Below, one piece after another: positions 46,382 through 56,801 of a stretch of 64,000 nucleotides of DNA. Within the stretch, counting starts at the first letter, position 1. Each line of letters starts with the position of its first letter. A program made the position numbers and the translations under genes. Below the pieces are notes generated by a model. That model searched no databases. It saw only the letters and a program-made list of their open reading frames with translations, and was not told the DNA's origin. This stretch comes from Valencia hispanica (lineage: Eukaryota; Chordata; Actinopteri; Cyprinodontiformes; Valenciidae): contig OY747705.1 in NCBI GenBank assembly GCA_963556495.2, positions 27,463,501-27,527,500 on the forward strand, written 5' to 3'.

Positions 46382-47198
46382 TTCTCTAGCTTATAAATAT
46401 CTAAAAATACTCAAGATGCACTTACTAGCAAAAGTATTGCTACCCTTTTCATATTAAGTCACATTAAAACCACAAAATCCAATGCATTTTATTTTGAGTT
46501 TATGTGATAGACCACACACTGAACCTGCTCTCATTTCTTAGCCAAAGCTCAGATTAGATGGAGAGACCTGGTGAAGAGCAGTTTGCCACATATTCTGAAT
46601 TGATTTTGATCTGGACTTTGACTAGGCCGTTTAATATGCTTTGATCTAAACCAAGCATTATAGCTCATGCTGCCTGATATGTTGCTGTACAGTGAATCTT
46701 CAACCTAGTCTCCAGTTTTATGCGGTCACGATCAGATTTTCTTTCCAGGATTGGCCCCTGTTTATCCCCATTCATATCGTCATTAACTTCAGGCAGCTTC
46801 ACTATTCCTGCAGAAACATCATGATAGTGCCACCACAATGTTTCACTGTTTCACTGAGGATGATCTGTTTAGGGTGATGTGTAAAGTTTTTCTTACCTAG
46901 ATTTTCTGAATCTTCTAAATGGCTTGTGGCAAACTTTAAATGGGACTTCTTACAGCTTTCTTCTTGCAACTCTTATATAAAGGCCATATTTGTAGAGTGC
47001 ATGACTATTACTTGTCCTGTCAACTCTGTTGCTTGGTCTTCATGATGCAGTGTGTTCACTAATGTCTGTAACAAACCTCTGTACTTACAGAGCTAAATTA
47101 AGAGGTGAGCTCTTTTTACTAATTAGATAAAACTGCTGAATATCACATAGGGGTAATCACAGTGAATGGAGCTAAAAGCAAACACACTTTGACACTTA

Positions 47199-47225
47199 CA
47201 CTACCGTTCAAAAGTTTGGGGTCAC
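47199..47225 (+). repeat. Terminal inverted repeat, left
   Basis: The 27-bp tip matches the other end perfectly in reverse complement and is preceded by TA at 47197-47198. Confidence 0.92.
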
Positions 47226-47360
47226 CCAAACAATTTTGTGTTTTCCATGAAAAGTCACACTTATTCACCACCATACGTTGTGAAATGAATAGAAAATAGA
47301 GTCAAGACATTGACAAGGTTAGAAATAATGATTTGTATTTGAAATAAGATTTTTTTTACA

Positions 47361-48404
47361 TCAAACTTTGCTTTCGTCAAAGAATCCTCCATTTGCAGCA
47401 ATTACAGCATTGCAGACCTTTGGCATTCTAGCTGTTAATTTGTTGAGGTAATCTGGAGAAATTGCACCCCACGCTTCTAGAAGCAGCTCCCACAATTTGG
47501 ATTGGTTGGATGGGCACTTCTTGCGTACCATACGGTCAAGCTGCTCCCACAACAGCTCAATGGGGTTCAAATCTGGTGACTGCGCTGGCCACTCCATTAC
47601 CGATAGAATACCAGCTGCCTGCTTCTTCTCTAAATAGTTCTTGCACAATTTGGAGGTGTGTTTTGGGTCATTGTCCTGTTGTAGGATGAAATTGGCTCCA
47701 ATCAAGCGCTGTCCACTGGGTATGGCATGGCGTTGCAAAATGGAGTGATAGCTTTCCTTATTCAGAATCCCTTTTACCCTGTACAAATCTCCCACCTTAC
47801 CAGCACCAAAGCAACCCCAGACCATCACATTACCTCCACCATGCTTAACAGATGGCGTCAGGCATTCTTCCAGCATCTTTTCAGTTGTTCTGCGTCTCAC
47901 AAACGTTCTTCTTTGTGATCCAAACACCTCAAACTTGGATTCATCCGTCCACAACACTTTTTTCCAGTCTTCCTCTGTCCAATGTCTGTGTTCTTTTGCC
48001 CATCTTAATCTTTTTCTTTTATTGGCCAGTCTCAGATATGGCTTTTTCTTTGCCACTCTGCCCTGAAGCCCAGAATCCCGCAGCCACCTCTTCACTGTAG
48101 ATGTTGACACTGGTGTTTTGCGGGTACTATTTAATGAAGATGCCAGTTGGGGACCTGTGAGGTGTCTGTTTCTCAAACTAGAGACTCTAATGTACTTATC
48201 TTCTTGCTCAGTTGTGCAACGCGGCCTCCCACTTCTTTTTCTACTCTGGTTAGAGCCTGTTTGTGCTGTCCTCTGAAGGGAGTAGTACACACCGTTGTAG
48301 GAAATCTTCAATTTCTTAGCAATTTCTCGCATGGAATAGCCTTCATTTCTAAGAACAAGAATAGACTGTCGAGTTTCAGATGAAAGTTCTCTTTTTCTGG
48401 CCAT
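47361..48404 (-). CDS. Tc1-type transposase, apparently intact
   Basis: A 347-codon frame with no stop, close to the length of active Tc1/mariner transposases (about 340). The N-terminal paired-like helix-turn-helix contains ETRQSILVLRNEGYSMREIA and the linker GRPRC. The catalytic triad is D154 (WTDESKFEVFG), D244 (QQDNDPKHTS) and E283 (SPDLNPIELLW). I count 38 residues between the second Asp and the Glu, against 34 in canonical Tc1. It cuts and pastes its own element. The ATG is well placed inside the left TIR-proximal part. Whether the protein is active is not known. Confidence 0.92.
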   Translation of the reverse strand: MARKRELSSETRQSILVLRNEGYSMREIAKKLKISYNGVYYSLQRTAQTGSNQSRKRSGRPRCTTEQEDKYIRVSSLRNRHLTGPQLASSLNSTRKTPVSTSTVKRWLRDSGLQGRVAKKKPYLRLANKRKRLRWAKEHRHWTEEDWKKVLWTDESKFEVFGSQRRTFVRRRTTEKMLEECLTPSVKHGGGNVMVWGCFGAGKVGDLYRVKGILNKESYHSILQRHAIPSGQRLIGANFILQQDNDPKHTSKLCKNYLEKKQAAGILSVMEWPAQSPDLNPIELLWEQLDRMVRKKCPSNQSKLWELLLEAWGAISPDYLNKLTARMPKVCNAVIAANGGFFDESKV

Positions 48405-48769
48405 TTTGAGCGTTTAATTGACCCCACAAATGTGATGCTCCAGAAACTCAATCTGCTCTAAGGAAGGTCAGTTTTGTAGCTTCTGTACCAAGCTAAACTG
48501 TTTTCAGATGTGTGAACATGATTGCACAAGGGTTTTCTAATCATCAATTAGCCTTCTGAGCCAATGAGCAAACACATTGTACCATTAGAACACTGGAGTG
48601 ATAGTTGCTGGAAATGGGCCTCTATACACCTATGTAGATATTGCACCAAGAATAGTCATTTACCACATTAGCAATGTATAGAGTGTATTTCTTTAAAGTT
48701 AAGACTAGTTTAAAGTTATCTTCATTGAAAAGTACAGTGCTTTTCCTTCAAAAATAAGGACATTTCAAT

Positions 48770-48796
48770 GTGACCCCAAACTTTTGAACGGTAGTG
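48770..48796 (-). repeat. Terminal inverted repeat, right
   Basis: Reverse complement of 47199-47225, followed by TA at 48797-48798. Confidence 0.92.
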
Positions 48797-48955
48797 TATT
48801 TGTTAAAAAAGATTGAAACCATGCATCCTTTAATTCTACATCACAATTATGCACTACATTTTGTAGATTTATCACATGAAGTCACAAAAATACCATGAAG
48901 GTAGTAGCAATGTGACAAAATGAAAAGCTTAAGGTTTCAGAAAATTTTTAGATAC

Positions 48956-51283
48956 TGTAACATAATTTAGAAGAAAGAAAAGAGCTATTAGCTCAAAAAA
49001 TACATCTTTCAACAGCTGTTATCAGGATTTGAGATCTGGATTTCACCCAGATTTTTCTAAAAAAAATGAAACACTGTTCTTCTGTCTGAGATGTTTTCAG
49101 ACAGAATTTTTCTCCTTATCCACCTTCCTAATTATTTTAGGACACACTGCTCAATATGCTGCATTATCAAATAACAAGGACTGGACAGAAAAGCGTAAAA
49201 GACTCTCATATCCTCACTGTAAAGGATAGCAAGAACCGCAGGCTCCTTAGAAGCCAAGTTTTAAAAAATAAGTGGGGGATTAAATTATTGCAGACCACTG
49301 TATAAACAATCCAGTTCAATCCAAGGATGAGGGACTGGCGTCCTCCCACCAGACATGTTGAGAGTTATCTAACACCTTGAGTCGTAGCAGATTTTCAGTG
49401 CAACACTGGGCAGAGAGGGGGGTTGAGTATAGGGTCAGAGTGAACTTGTGCGTTAGATAGTAAAGGATTAAGCTTTGTCTCAAGAGCTCTGCAGAAAATC
49501 TGCTTGGGGATCTTCATAAATGTGTAGTTAAAAATTCGGGTCATGGTTTAGTGTATTTTCTGAATGTGTTTGTGTTTGAGCTGAGGGTTGATGACAAGCA
49601 AAGCTGATTTAGACTCTGACCATGTGTTGGTTCTGTCTGGAGAGCCTCCAGATACGCTACACTATGACATCATAGTCCAAAGGCAGAGCTCAAAACATAC
49701 TGTGGAGTGCAATATGGGTTAACTTTGGATATGAATTGGTTAAGTTTAAACCTGTGCAACATGTCATAGCTGTACAATGTTTAAAACACTACATAACACA
49801 TGCAGCATGCACATGTGTTTGAGAGCTAGTAGTTGGTCTCAAATGTGTAGAAATCAATATTTTTTCTGATAAAAAAAAATCTGACCATATAAAATTATTT
49901 CAAAACTTTTTCCAAATGTAATGACATTTGCCCTGCACATTTCAACTGAAAAGTGCAATAACTCGAGTGCACCCTTAAACTGATACTATACAAAAGCATC
50001 TTTTGGTTCGACTGCAACATTCACTTTTTTGTGTTAGTGAGTGCAGCAGCATCCAAAACCTTGACCAGCAAAAGTTCTCCAAATCTTTTAGATTGGGAGG
50101 ACATCTCTTGTCTGTACAAGAAATCTGTCACAATATGTGGAAAAAGCTTTTAAATAATTGATCAAACCTCTCTCTTTAACAGGAGAGAGGTTTTTTGTGA
50201 TGTGATTCTCTTTTACAATTTCTTAAAATATTTTTAATTCAGCCACGTGTGTGCTCTTACAGTCACTGTGATGGAGATAAAACGTGAATCCAAGACCAAG
50301 TATTTTTTACTGCAGGTCGTGTAAAACAGAGGGTGCACATCTGAAAAACAGAATTAGAAACAAATACAAAGTTTTGAGCAAATGTCAAATTTTTTTAAAT
50401 TCTAATTTTGTGACTTTAATGTAGGACAGAAATTAATTGACCACCGTTTCTGATCTGAGGGAGTCATTTCCCGACACGTTTGAGGAGCCGATAAAAAGCA
50501 GTCTTTAATGATGAAAACCTTTTAAATGAAGGAAGCATTACTTATTATATAACAAATCTGAAAAATTAAAAAAATCCCAGAGAGGACCAACTTGGAATAA
50601 AAACCTGTAGGTTATTAGACCTTAGCAGGGGGAGCAGGTGATATGAAGTGTTTTTATAATACAGTACGTTATGCTACTAATAAATTATGTGATATTGTGA
50701 ATTTCTGTGGATTGTTAAATACTTTTAGAGGACATTCAAATTGATAATTCTGGGGGGGTTTTCCCAGGAGCTACTAATTGCTGATAAATCCAAATATGTT
50801 ACATCAAAACGATGTAAAACTCCTCTCAGCAAAATGTTATTTTCCAGTTTATTATGTTGTCATACAGTCCACATAGATACTTGTTTAACAGGATGTATTC
50901 TAGGAATACTCTCTTCAGTACAGCAAAAATATTGTCAACAGATCTTTACTGTCTTGCAGTAACCATCATGTTATCCAGCCCTACTGTACAATCGATATAA
51001 AGTTTTACAAATAACTGAAAATACATGCAATGCCCTTTTTTGTCTTATCAAATGGGACATGGACGTTCACAGATGAACTCCAGAGAAACTGAACCTGATT
51101 ATAGACTCACCTTCAGAACCTGGAAACTAAAGAACAACAAAACAGAATATCTGCATTCCTGGCCTACAAGCTGCAGAGCCTAATGACAGTCTTTCCAAGG
51201 GTAGAGGAGGAATAATGGGAATGCCAGACAAATGCATGGAGAAGAGACAAGAGAAGACTTGGATAGTGCTATAAGGGTATGAG
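48956..51283. other. Intergenic with inferred acbd6 3' UTR
   Basis: No exon or repeat was recognised in most of the stretch. A TTTATT at 50848-50853 (AATAAA on the minus strand) lies about 430 bp beyond the acbd6 stop codon and is a plausible poly(A) signal. Confidence 0.4.
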
Positions 51284-51438
51284 CTAGCCTTTCGGAGCAG
51301 TGTACTGGCGCAGGAGTGTAGAGATGGCGCTGGATTCAGTGACCTCCTCGGGAAGAGAGCCCTCCATGTCTTTGATGGATGGGTCAGCTCCGCTGTTGAG
51401 GAGGAGCTCTACGATGTCAGCAAACTCGCAGGCGGACG
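51284..51438 (-). CDS. acbd6: acbd6 terminal coding exon
   Basis: Minus-strand acceptor 'ttgtttcctag' precedes CGTCCGCC. With one base from the previous exon the first codon is GCG (Ala), giving the family phrase ALHYASACEF. The exon holds 50 further codons and the TAG stop. Confidence 0.93.
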
Positions 51439-54400
51439 CTAGGAAACAAAGAAAGTAATGACACAGAGGTTAGGAGGAGAAACAATAAGAAAAATAAAAT
51501 AATTAAAAGACATACAAGCAATTAGGTTAAAAGAATACTCTGCAAAAGCAGAGAAGTTTGTTCTCTCTCCCAGGTCTGCTAAAGCAAACTGACATAATTC
51601 TGTCCTTGCAGGCCTGGTTTGGGAGTTGTTGGGCATCTGGGCAAAACTGGAAGCACTCATGAGGGCTCCGTAAGAGTGCTGTAGTTGTGTCTTTGAAAAG
51701 TGCATGTATGTAAAAATGCATCTATTGGCATAACTTTTAAACCAAAAACATTTAAAAGCTTTGTTTTCATTTTGTTTATTTATCCAGAAACAATTCTAAC
51801 TAATCACATGCTCAAGTTTCTTTCTCCATGTGCCACCATGACAATTTGTTTCAATTTTTGTATGGAAATTGACAATGTCCTCAGTAGAACTGATGACCTT
51901 TTATAAATACAACTTAACATAAATATGGTATTTTAGCATATTTATTATTATAAATCAAAATATAAAAGAACTTCCACTTTTATGTGGATGAAAAAAGGAA
52001 TTAAATAGATTGAGTATCATTGCAGAGTCTTTTAGGTGCAAGCTAACAGTTTGGGTATGTAGTTAGTAAACTGTTGCTGAAATAAAAAAGGAACTCTTGA
52101 ATTATAGACCCTGTATTCCTGTAGGGGATCAATTATCTTAAATAATTTACATTGCTATAAGGACCAACAACATGATTGAAACATCTTTACATGTTAACAT
52201 CTAGAGATGTCTGTGTATAGTCTTCTACAATAAAAAAATATTTTAGAAGGCGAATTATTTTGTTCATCTTAAAAATATAGTCGGTTATATGTAAGCATTT
52301 GTACCCTTTATAATAAATTTTACAAAGAAAGAGAGACCCCATTTACTGCTGTGACATATGACATGCTCTGCAGCGAGCTGCTGAAACACCAAATTAAATT
52401 TTACGGTGTTCAAGCAAAGTGTTGAGTTTATGAAGCAGGAAAAATAGTTTTCTTTACGTTTGTCAAAACATGACAAACTGGAGACTCACTAATACTTGTT
52501 ACAACGAGAATTATCAACAGGTCATATAAAAACAGAGAGTAAACAAGCTAACATTAGACTACCATTTCAGCAAAGCCACACACACAAAGACATTGTCAGC
52601 GGGCTTGAATCTCTTTAAGACTGTAGCCGTATGTGTCGAGAGAGATTTATTTTTTAAAATAGATAATAAAGATATGCCTGTTTTAGAAAATTGTGGTTTT
52701 TTTGACCTAGTTCATACCATTTTTAGCATCATATTAAAGCTGCAGAAAATCTGTTGGGACAAAATACCTGTTGCAGACAAGAAAGACTGTAACCTCCTGA
52801 ACAAATCTGCATCGCATGATTGAGTAAGTGTAATACTGACGAAAAGTCTTGTTTTACTGCGCTATTAGATTTACTTAAGTTTTATGTAGTGTTGCACTAA
52901 GACTTTTGCTGCATTCCTTTTGTTCTAGGAAGTTTGGTTGGAATAATGAAGAGCAAGAAACATAAAAATGAGCAGTAAATCTACCAGGGTTATGAATAAT
53001 TCTAGGCTTCACAGTAGATAAAGAGATAAAACACGTTGGTAAAACCTAAAGAACACACATTTATTACATAATTAATTTACTAACAGCTAAAAGATTAAGT
53101 TAGATGTGCCTTTTTTAAACTGTAATAGTGGCAGGTGCCTGCTTTAGGTAAACTTGCCAAATACCTTTTCAATAACTAGCATTATTTAATAAAGTATATG
53201 TATGTTATGCAGTTAATGAAAAGCCCATCTGCAGACCCTGCACTGACACTGGGCTGGACCTGAGCCTCCTTCAAACACTTCATTTCTGCCCCATTGGCAA
53301 TATGTGGCCCGCTAAAAGGGTCTCTCTCTCTCTGTTTCAATGCAGAATAAAGAGGAGAAGGGACAGCTTGCACTTTCTTAACCCAGTTAGTGAGTCCCTT
53401 CTTTCCTGATGCACCTCTATACCCTATGGCACACACCCTCATCTCCTCTCTCCCTATCCCTGTCTTGTTGTGAGTGCTCTTCTCTGTCAGTATCAATCGC
53501 AGGCCCCTTTCAAAAAGCAGACTTTGTGCTGTGCCACGTTCGCTGATGTCAGCAGCTGCAGTGATTGACAGCTAGGCCTTTTAACCTGCAGCCCAGAGGT
53601 GGCTGACGGGCCTAGATGCTGGTGGGAGTCCAAATGCCTGAGATGTGACGATACATTGGAATGCATGTGGGCATGTAACCAAATGTGAGTGTATGCTCGA
53701 GTTGTGTAGATGAATAAGGAGGTGTGTGAAGTGTTAAAAGCTCTGGGAATCAGCCAGATCAGACTAACAAAGCTTGGCTGTTTTTGTTTTTTCATTTTAT
53801 TTCAGCTATGCTTGCAGCCTTCCTCTTGTTGCTCTAAACAGTATTTTATTTAGCCTGCCGAGTGCGCGCGTGGCGGGTGTCTGGGCTGGGCCTTGAGCTG
53901 TAAAAAGTGGCCAGCCCTCAGGGGAGCAGTAGAGGAGGAGAACAATTTATGGTGAGCAGTAAACCCTCAATTAATCACTTGCCAGCCACTGCGGCCCTGT
54001 GCAAAGAGAGGTAGGAATGAATTTTCATTCTCTGCTATTTGTCTCTTTGAGTTCATCGCTTATGTTTATTAGTCATCTTTTTATACCATATCCTCAGGGG
54101 CTGCTCTGATGAGTGCATGTACATGTGTGTGTATGTAGCTCGCTGGTAGGTGATGCAACATGCCTACTCCAACGCCACCAAGCTGGAGGACAGATGGTGC
54201 AGCAGCTCATACACACATGTACGCTCATAAAGAGGCTCAGAGGACGTGAGCACCGCCCATCGGGGACACGTGTGTTGGGGCACGAGAGGGTCAGGGGAGT
54301 CTGAGGACCACTGCTGATTTCCTCTGGGAGGTCTGGTGATTATTACACGCACACAGAAAAGAGTACACAGACACAACCAGGGACACACACATATATACCA

Positions 54401-54671
54401 AAGAACAGAAAGGAATCACAGAGACTTGGTAAAAAAATGGAAATGTGTGGAAAATTAAGATGAGGAATGGAGCGGAGAGAGTTGGAGGAAAAGATGATAA
54501 ATTTGGGATAAATACAGGCAAAGAGTGGGAGTGTGCAGAAAACAAGCTGCTGTACATAAAGGGAGGACGCATGCAGACAACATAATCATGACAATGTGCG
54601 TGTTTTCAATTGCTGAGATGAATACAAGGAGCCTTCTTACCATAATGTAGCGCTGTCTGTCCTTCATTATC
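51284..54671 (-). CDS. acbd6: Acyl-CoA-binding domain-containing protein 6, last two coding exons (partial gene)
   Basis: ACBD6 binds long-chain acyl-CoA with its N-terminal ACB domain and carries C-terminal ankyrin repeats. Only the ankyrin end lies here: exon 54641-54671 (31 nt) and exon 51284-51438, on the minus strand, joined as phase 1. The joined protein reads DNEGQTALHY, then ASACEFADIVELLLNSGADP, then EGSLPEEVTES, then a short tail ending YTAPKG and a TAG at 51284-51286. These match the end of vertebrate ACBD6, including the helix-loop of an ankyrin repeat. The ACB domain and the other exons were not found as far as 64000. The gene is convergent to lhx4, as in human. Confidence 0.93.
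51439..54640 (-). other. acbd6: acbd6 last intron
   Basis: A 3.2-kb intron with GT-AG ends on the minus strand. Short open frames in it have no domain, and no repeat was recognised. Confidence 0.8.
54641..54671 (-). CDS. acbd6: acbd6 penultimate coding exon (31-nt microexon)
   Basis: Acceptor 'cctttttcag' and donor 'ATTATG|gtaaga' bracket ten codons plus one base, DNEGQTALHY. The exon is too short for ORF finders but the sequence is an exact fit to the ankyrin repeat of the family and the frame joins correctly. Confidence 0.92.
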
Positions 54672-55489
54672 CTGAAAAAGGCAAAACAAGTGTTTATTTC
54701 AGCAGACCCACGACAGGGGAGCAATAAAATACTCCAGAGTGAGCAAATTCAGAAAATAATCAGGGAGAGATGCCAATGCTGCATATTTGCATTGCATATT
54801 GTAAAGACGTTTTGAGCAGTCAATGTCTGTACTGGAGGAAATACTGACCACATTTGCTCACTCTACTTTCTCCTGCTACTCTCTATTTTTTCTTTACTGC
54901 TGCCATTAACTTAAAAGTTCCCTCTTTGTTTACTCTCCTATGGACAGAGATGTTAGACTACCACCCTTAGGGGTCAGTATCCAGCATGTTGTCCCTGCAT
55001 GAACACCTCCTCAGCATGTCATCTAGTTCTGCAGAGTTCATGCTTTGAACACTTCATTGTATTCAGGTGCACTGAACCAAGGATAAATCCTGGGCTGGTT
55101 GATATAAATATATTCAATGTTTCGCATTGTGCCTTGTATGATGTCTAAATTGACAATATTGTGACTATTTATGTATCAATTTCCATAGCAACCATTACCT
55201 GTCTGCATCTAATTAGTCCATTCAGAGTAAGATGTTGGAAAACTTACACAGAAAATTTTTGTGTAAATGAAAATAGCCCTGGATCAAGGAGAGGCAATTG
55301 GAAAGAGATGTTAAACAAACGGGAGTTTCAGCATAAAGTCACCCTGGGTAAGAGATCTCAGCTTATCTCCATCTAAACTGTTCGGGTTTAAGGAAAGCAA
55401 ATGAAGTGAGAAAAGGATGATAAAATGTATTGTGTCATTGTCAAAGGCTTTTATTTACAATTATTGAGACAGTTAAATGACTTATGTTG
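54672..55489. other. acbd6 intron, nothing recognised
   Basis: No exon or repeat recognised. The short frame at 55161-55376 lacks a domain. Confidence 0.4.
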
Positions 55490-55497
55490 CTCTAAAT

Positions 55498-56697
55498 CGG
55501 TGCTTCTCAAATAGTGGGGCGCGCCCCCTGGCCACATTTTGTGGTGGAAAGGCAGATGGAATCACGCAATTTAACAAACAAAATGGAATACACAATAAAA
55601 CGCTGTTCCTGTGGTGATCTGGCGGCTGCACCTCCTATAGGCTACCTGTTGTTACTTGGGGTCGACCCTCCTCTCCACACAGACAGAAAGAACCAGCCAG
55701 CCATGGCGAATAAACTCAGAAACTCTGACGTGCTCCAAAAAAAGCTAAGCGCAAGGGTCTGGGATGTTTATGAATTGGGAGAACAACCCTTCTATAAGTT
55801 CTGTCAGATCACAGTGACGACCACTGATAGTGAAGAGTCACATCAGAAACAAGAAGAAGCATGCTCTGTGTCCCTTCAGGGAATTACAAACGGGAGGGCT
55901 GCAGGAACATGAGTGCCAAACACAAAAACACTGACATGCCAGGTCTTTATTTCTGGAGTCTGGGACAGAGTTGGGAAATAAAAACGCACAAAGGCCCAGA
56001 TCATTGTGGAAGTGAGCATGAGATTTACTGTTTCCAAGTCTCTTTATGAGACATGGTTTGGTGGTGAGAGATATTCATTTTGAAAATGTGAACATTTCGT
56101 AACTTGTTTTCAGTGACTCTAGAACGACACATTTTTTGGGTTAGTAAATATAGTCAGAATGGAAAAAGTGGAATTCAGAAAAATAAAAATGAAAAAAGTG
56201 AAATGTTGGAAGAAAAAAAAACAGAATTTGTAAAATAATTAAACAGATGTAATAGGGCTCTTGAGAAGTTTGTGACAGTTGAAAAGTAAAATGGTGGAGA
56301 TGATAGAGGCAAAGAAGTTATATAATTTAGAAAATTAATAAGCTGATGAAGCTGACAAGTAACCAATGTTTACAGCTCAGTGACTCATTTGAACTTTTTT
56401 CTGTTCTGAGTATCACACAGACTGAGCAGTCCAGATTAAATGTTACCAACTGAGTTAATAAACTGAACTTGGAAGTAGTGTTAAGACTTAAAACAATAAA
56501 ATGAGCTGCAACAACTTGAAGTTATTGCAGCTCATTTTATTAATCTTTAATTAATATTGTATGCATAACGCTGGTGCCAGTGGTTTATGCAGATAAGTAA
56601 TTAAATATTTTCAGATTCAGAATATTTGCTGGCGTGAAAAAAAGAAAATATGTTCCAGGGGGTGGGGGGCATGACAGAAAATAATTGGGAACCACTG
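55498..56697. mobile_element. hAT-superfamily transposon relic with target-site duplication
   Basis: Ends are inverted: left CGGTGCTTCTCAAATAGTGG and right (reverse complement) CAGTGGTTCCCAATTATTTT. The 8-bp flanks are CTCTAAAT (55490-55497) and CTCCAAAT (56698-56705), 7 of 8 identical, as expected of an old hAT duplication. Length is 1,200 bp. Only short frames are left inside (55514-55912 on plus), so it is a non-autonomous or internally deleted copy. Terminal GC-rich text (GGGGCGCGCCCC) is typical of the group. Confidence 0.78.
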
Positions 56698-56801
56698 CTC
56701 CAAATACTGCTTATTTAGTGAGCAAGGTCATTATGTTTCCTGCTGAGATTTAGTTAGCTTTTGCTTGGTTGATTTTAGTTTTGTGGTTGTTTTTGCGGCT
56801 T

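Larger units (their letters stand above)
41986..46400 (-). mobile_element. Near-full-length L2-clade LINE
   Basis: Read on the minus strand, the order is ORF1 (45668-46381), apurinic endonuclease (about 44690-45487), reverse transcriptase (about 42966-44231), then a 3' UTR with a terminal 'GGCGCTATATAAATAAACTGAATTGAATT' at about 41986-42017. Only a few stops and frameshifts interrupt ORF2, so the copy is fairly young. The 5' end abuts a Tc1 relic near 46400; no target-site duplication was identified. Confidence 0.88.
47199..48796 (-). mobile_element. Intact Tc1-type DNA transposon (Intruder-like, DD38E spacing)
   Basis: The element is 1,598 bp. Its outer tips are perfect inverted repeats for 27 bp, beginning CACTACCGTTCAAAAG and continuing to the GGGGTCAC core (47199-47225 and 48770-48796). 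It is flanked by a TA duplication at 47197-47198 and 48797-48798. A single open transposase frame lies between. Family assignment to a Tc1 sibling group with DD38E spacing is based on my residue count. Confidence 0.9.
46424..48955 (-). mobile_element. Old Tc1-like relic, split by a younger transposon
   Basis: Left text 'gcaaaagtattgctaccc', 'ccaatgcattttattttgagtttatgtgatagacc' and 'catcatgatagtgccaccacaatg' are reverse-complement Tc1-like text. The right part resumes after 48798 with 'aaaccatgcatccttt...acatcacaattatgcactac...gtagatttatcac', also family text. The 1.6-kb insert at 47199-48796 sits at a TA dinucleotide within it. Confidence 0.75.
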
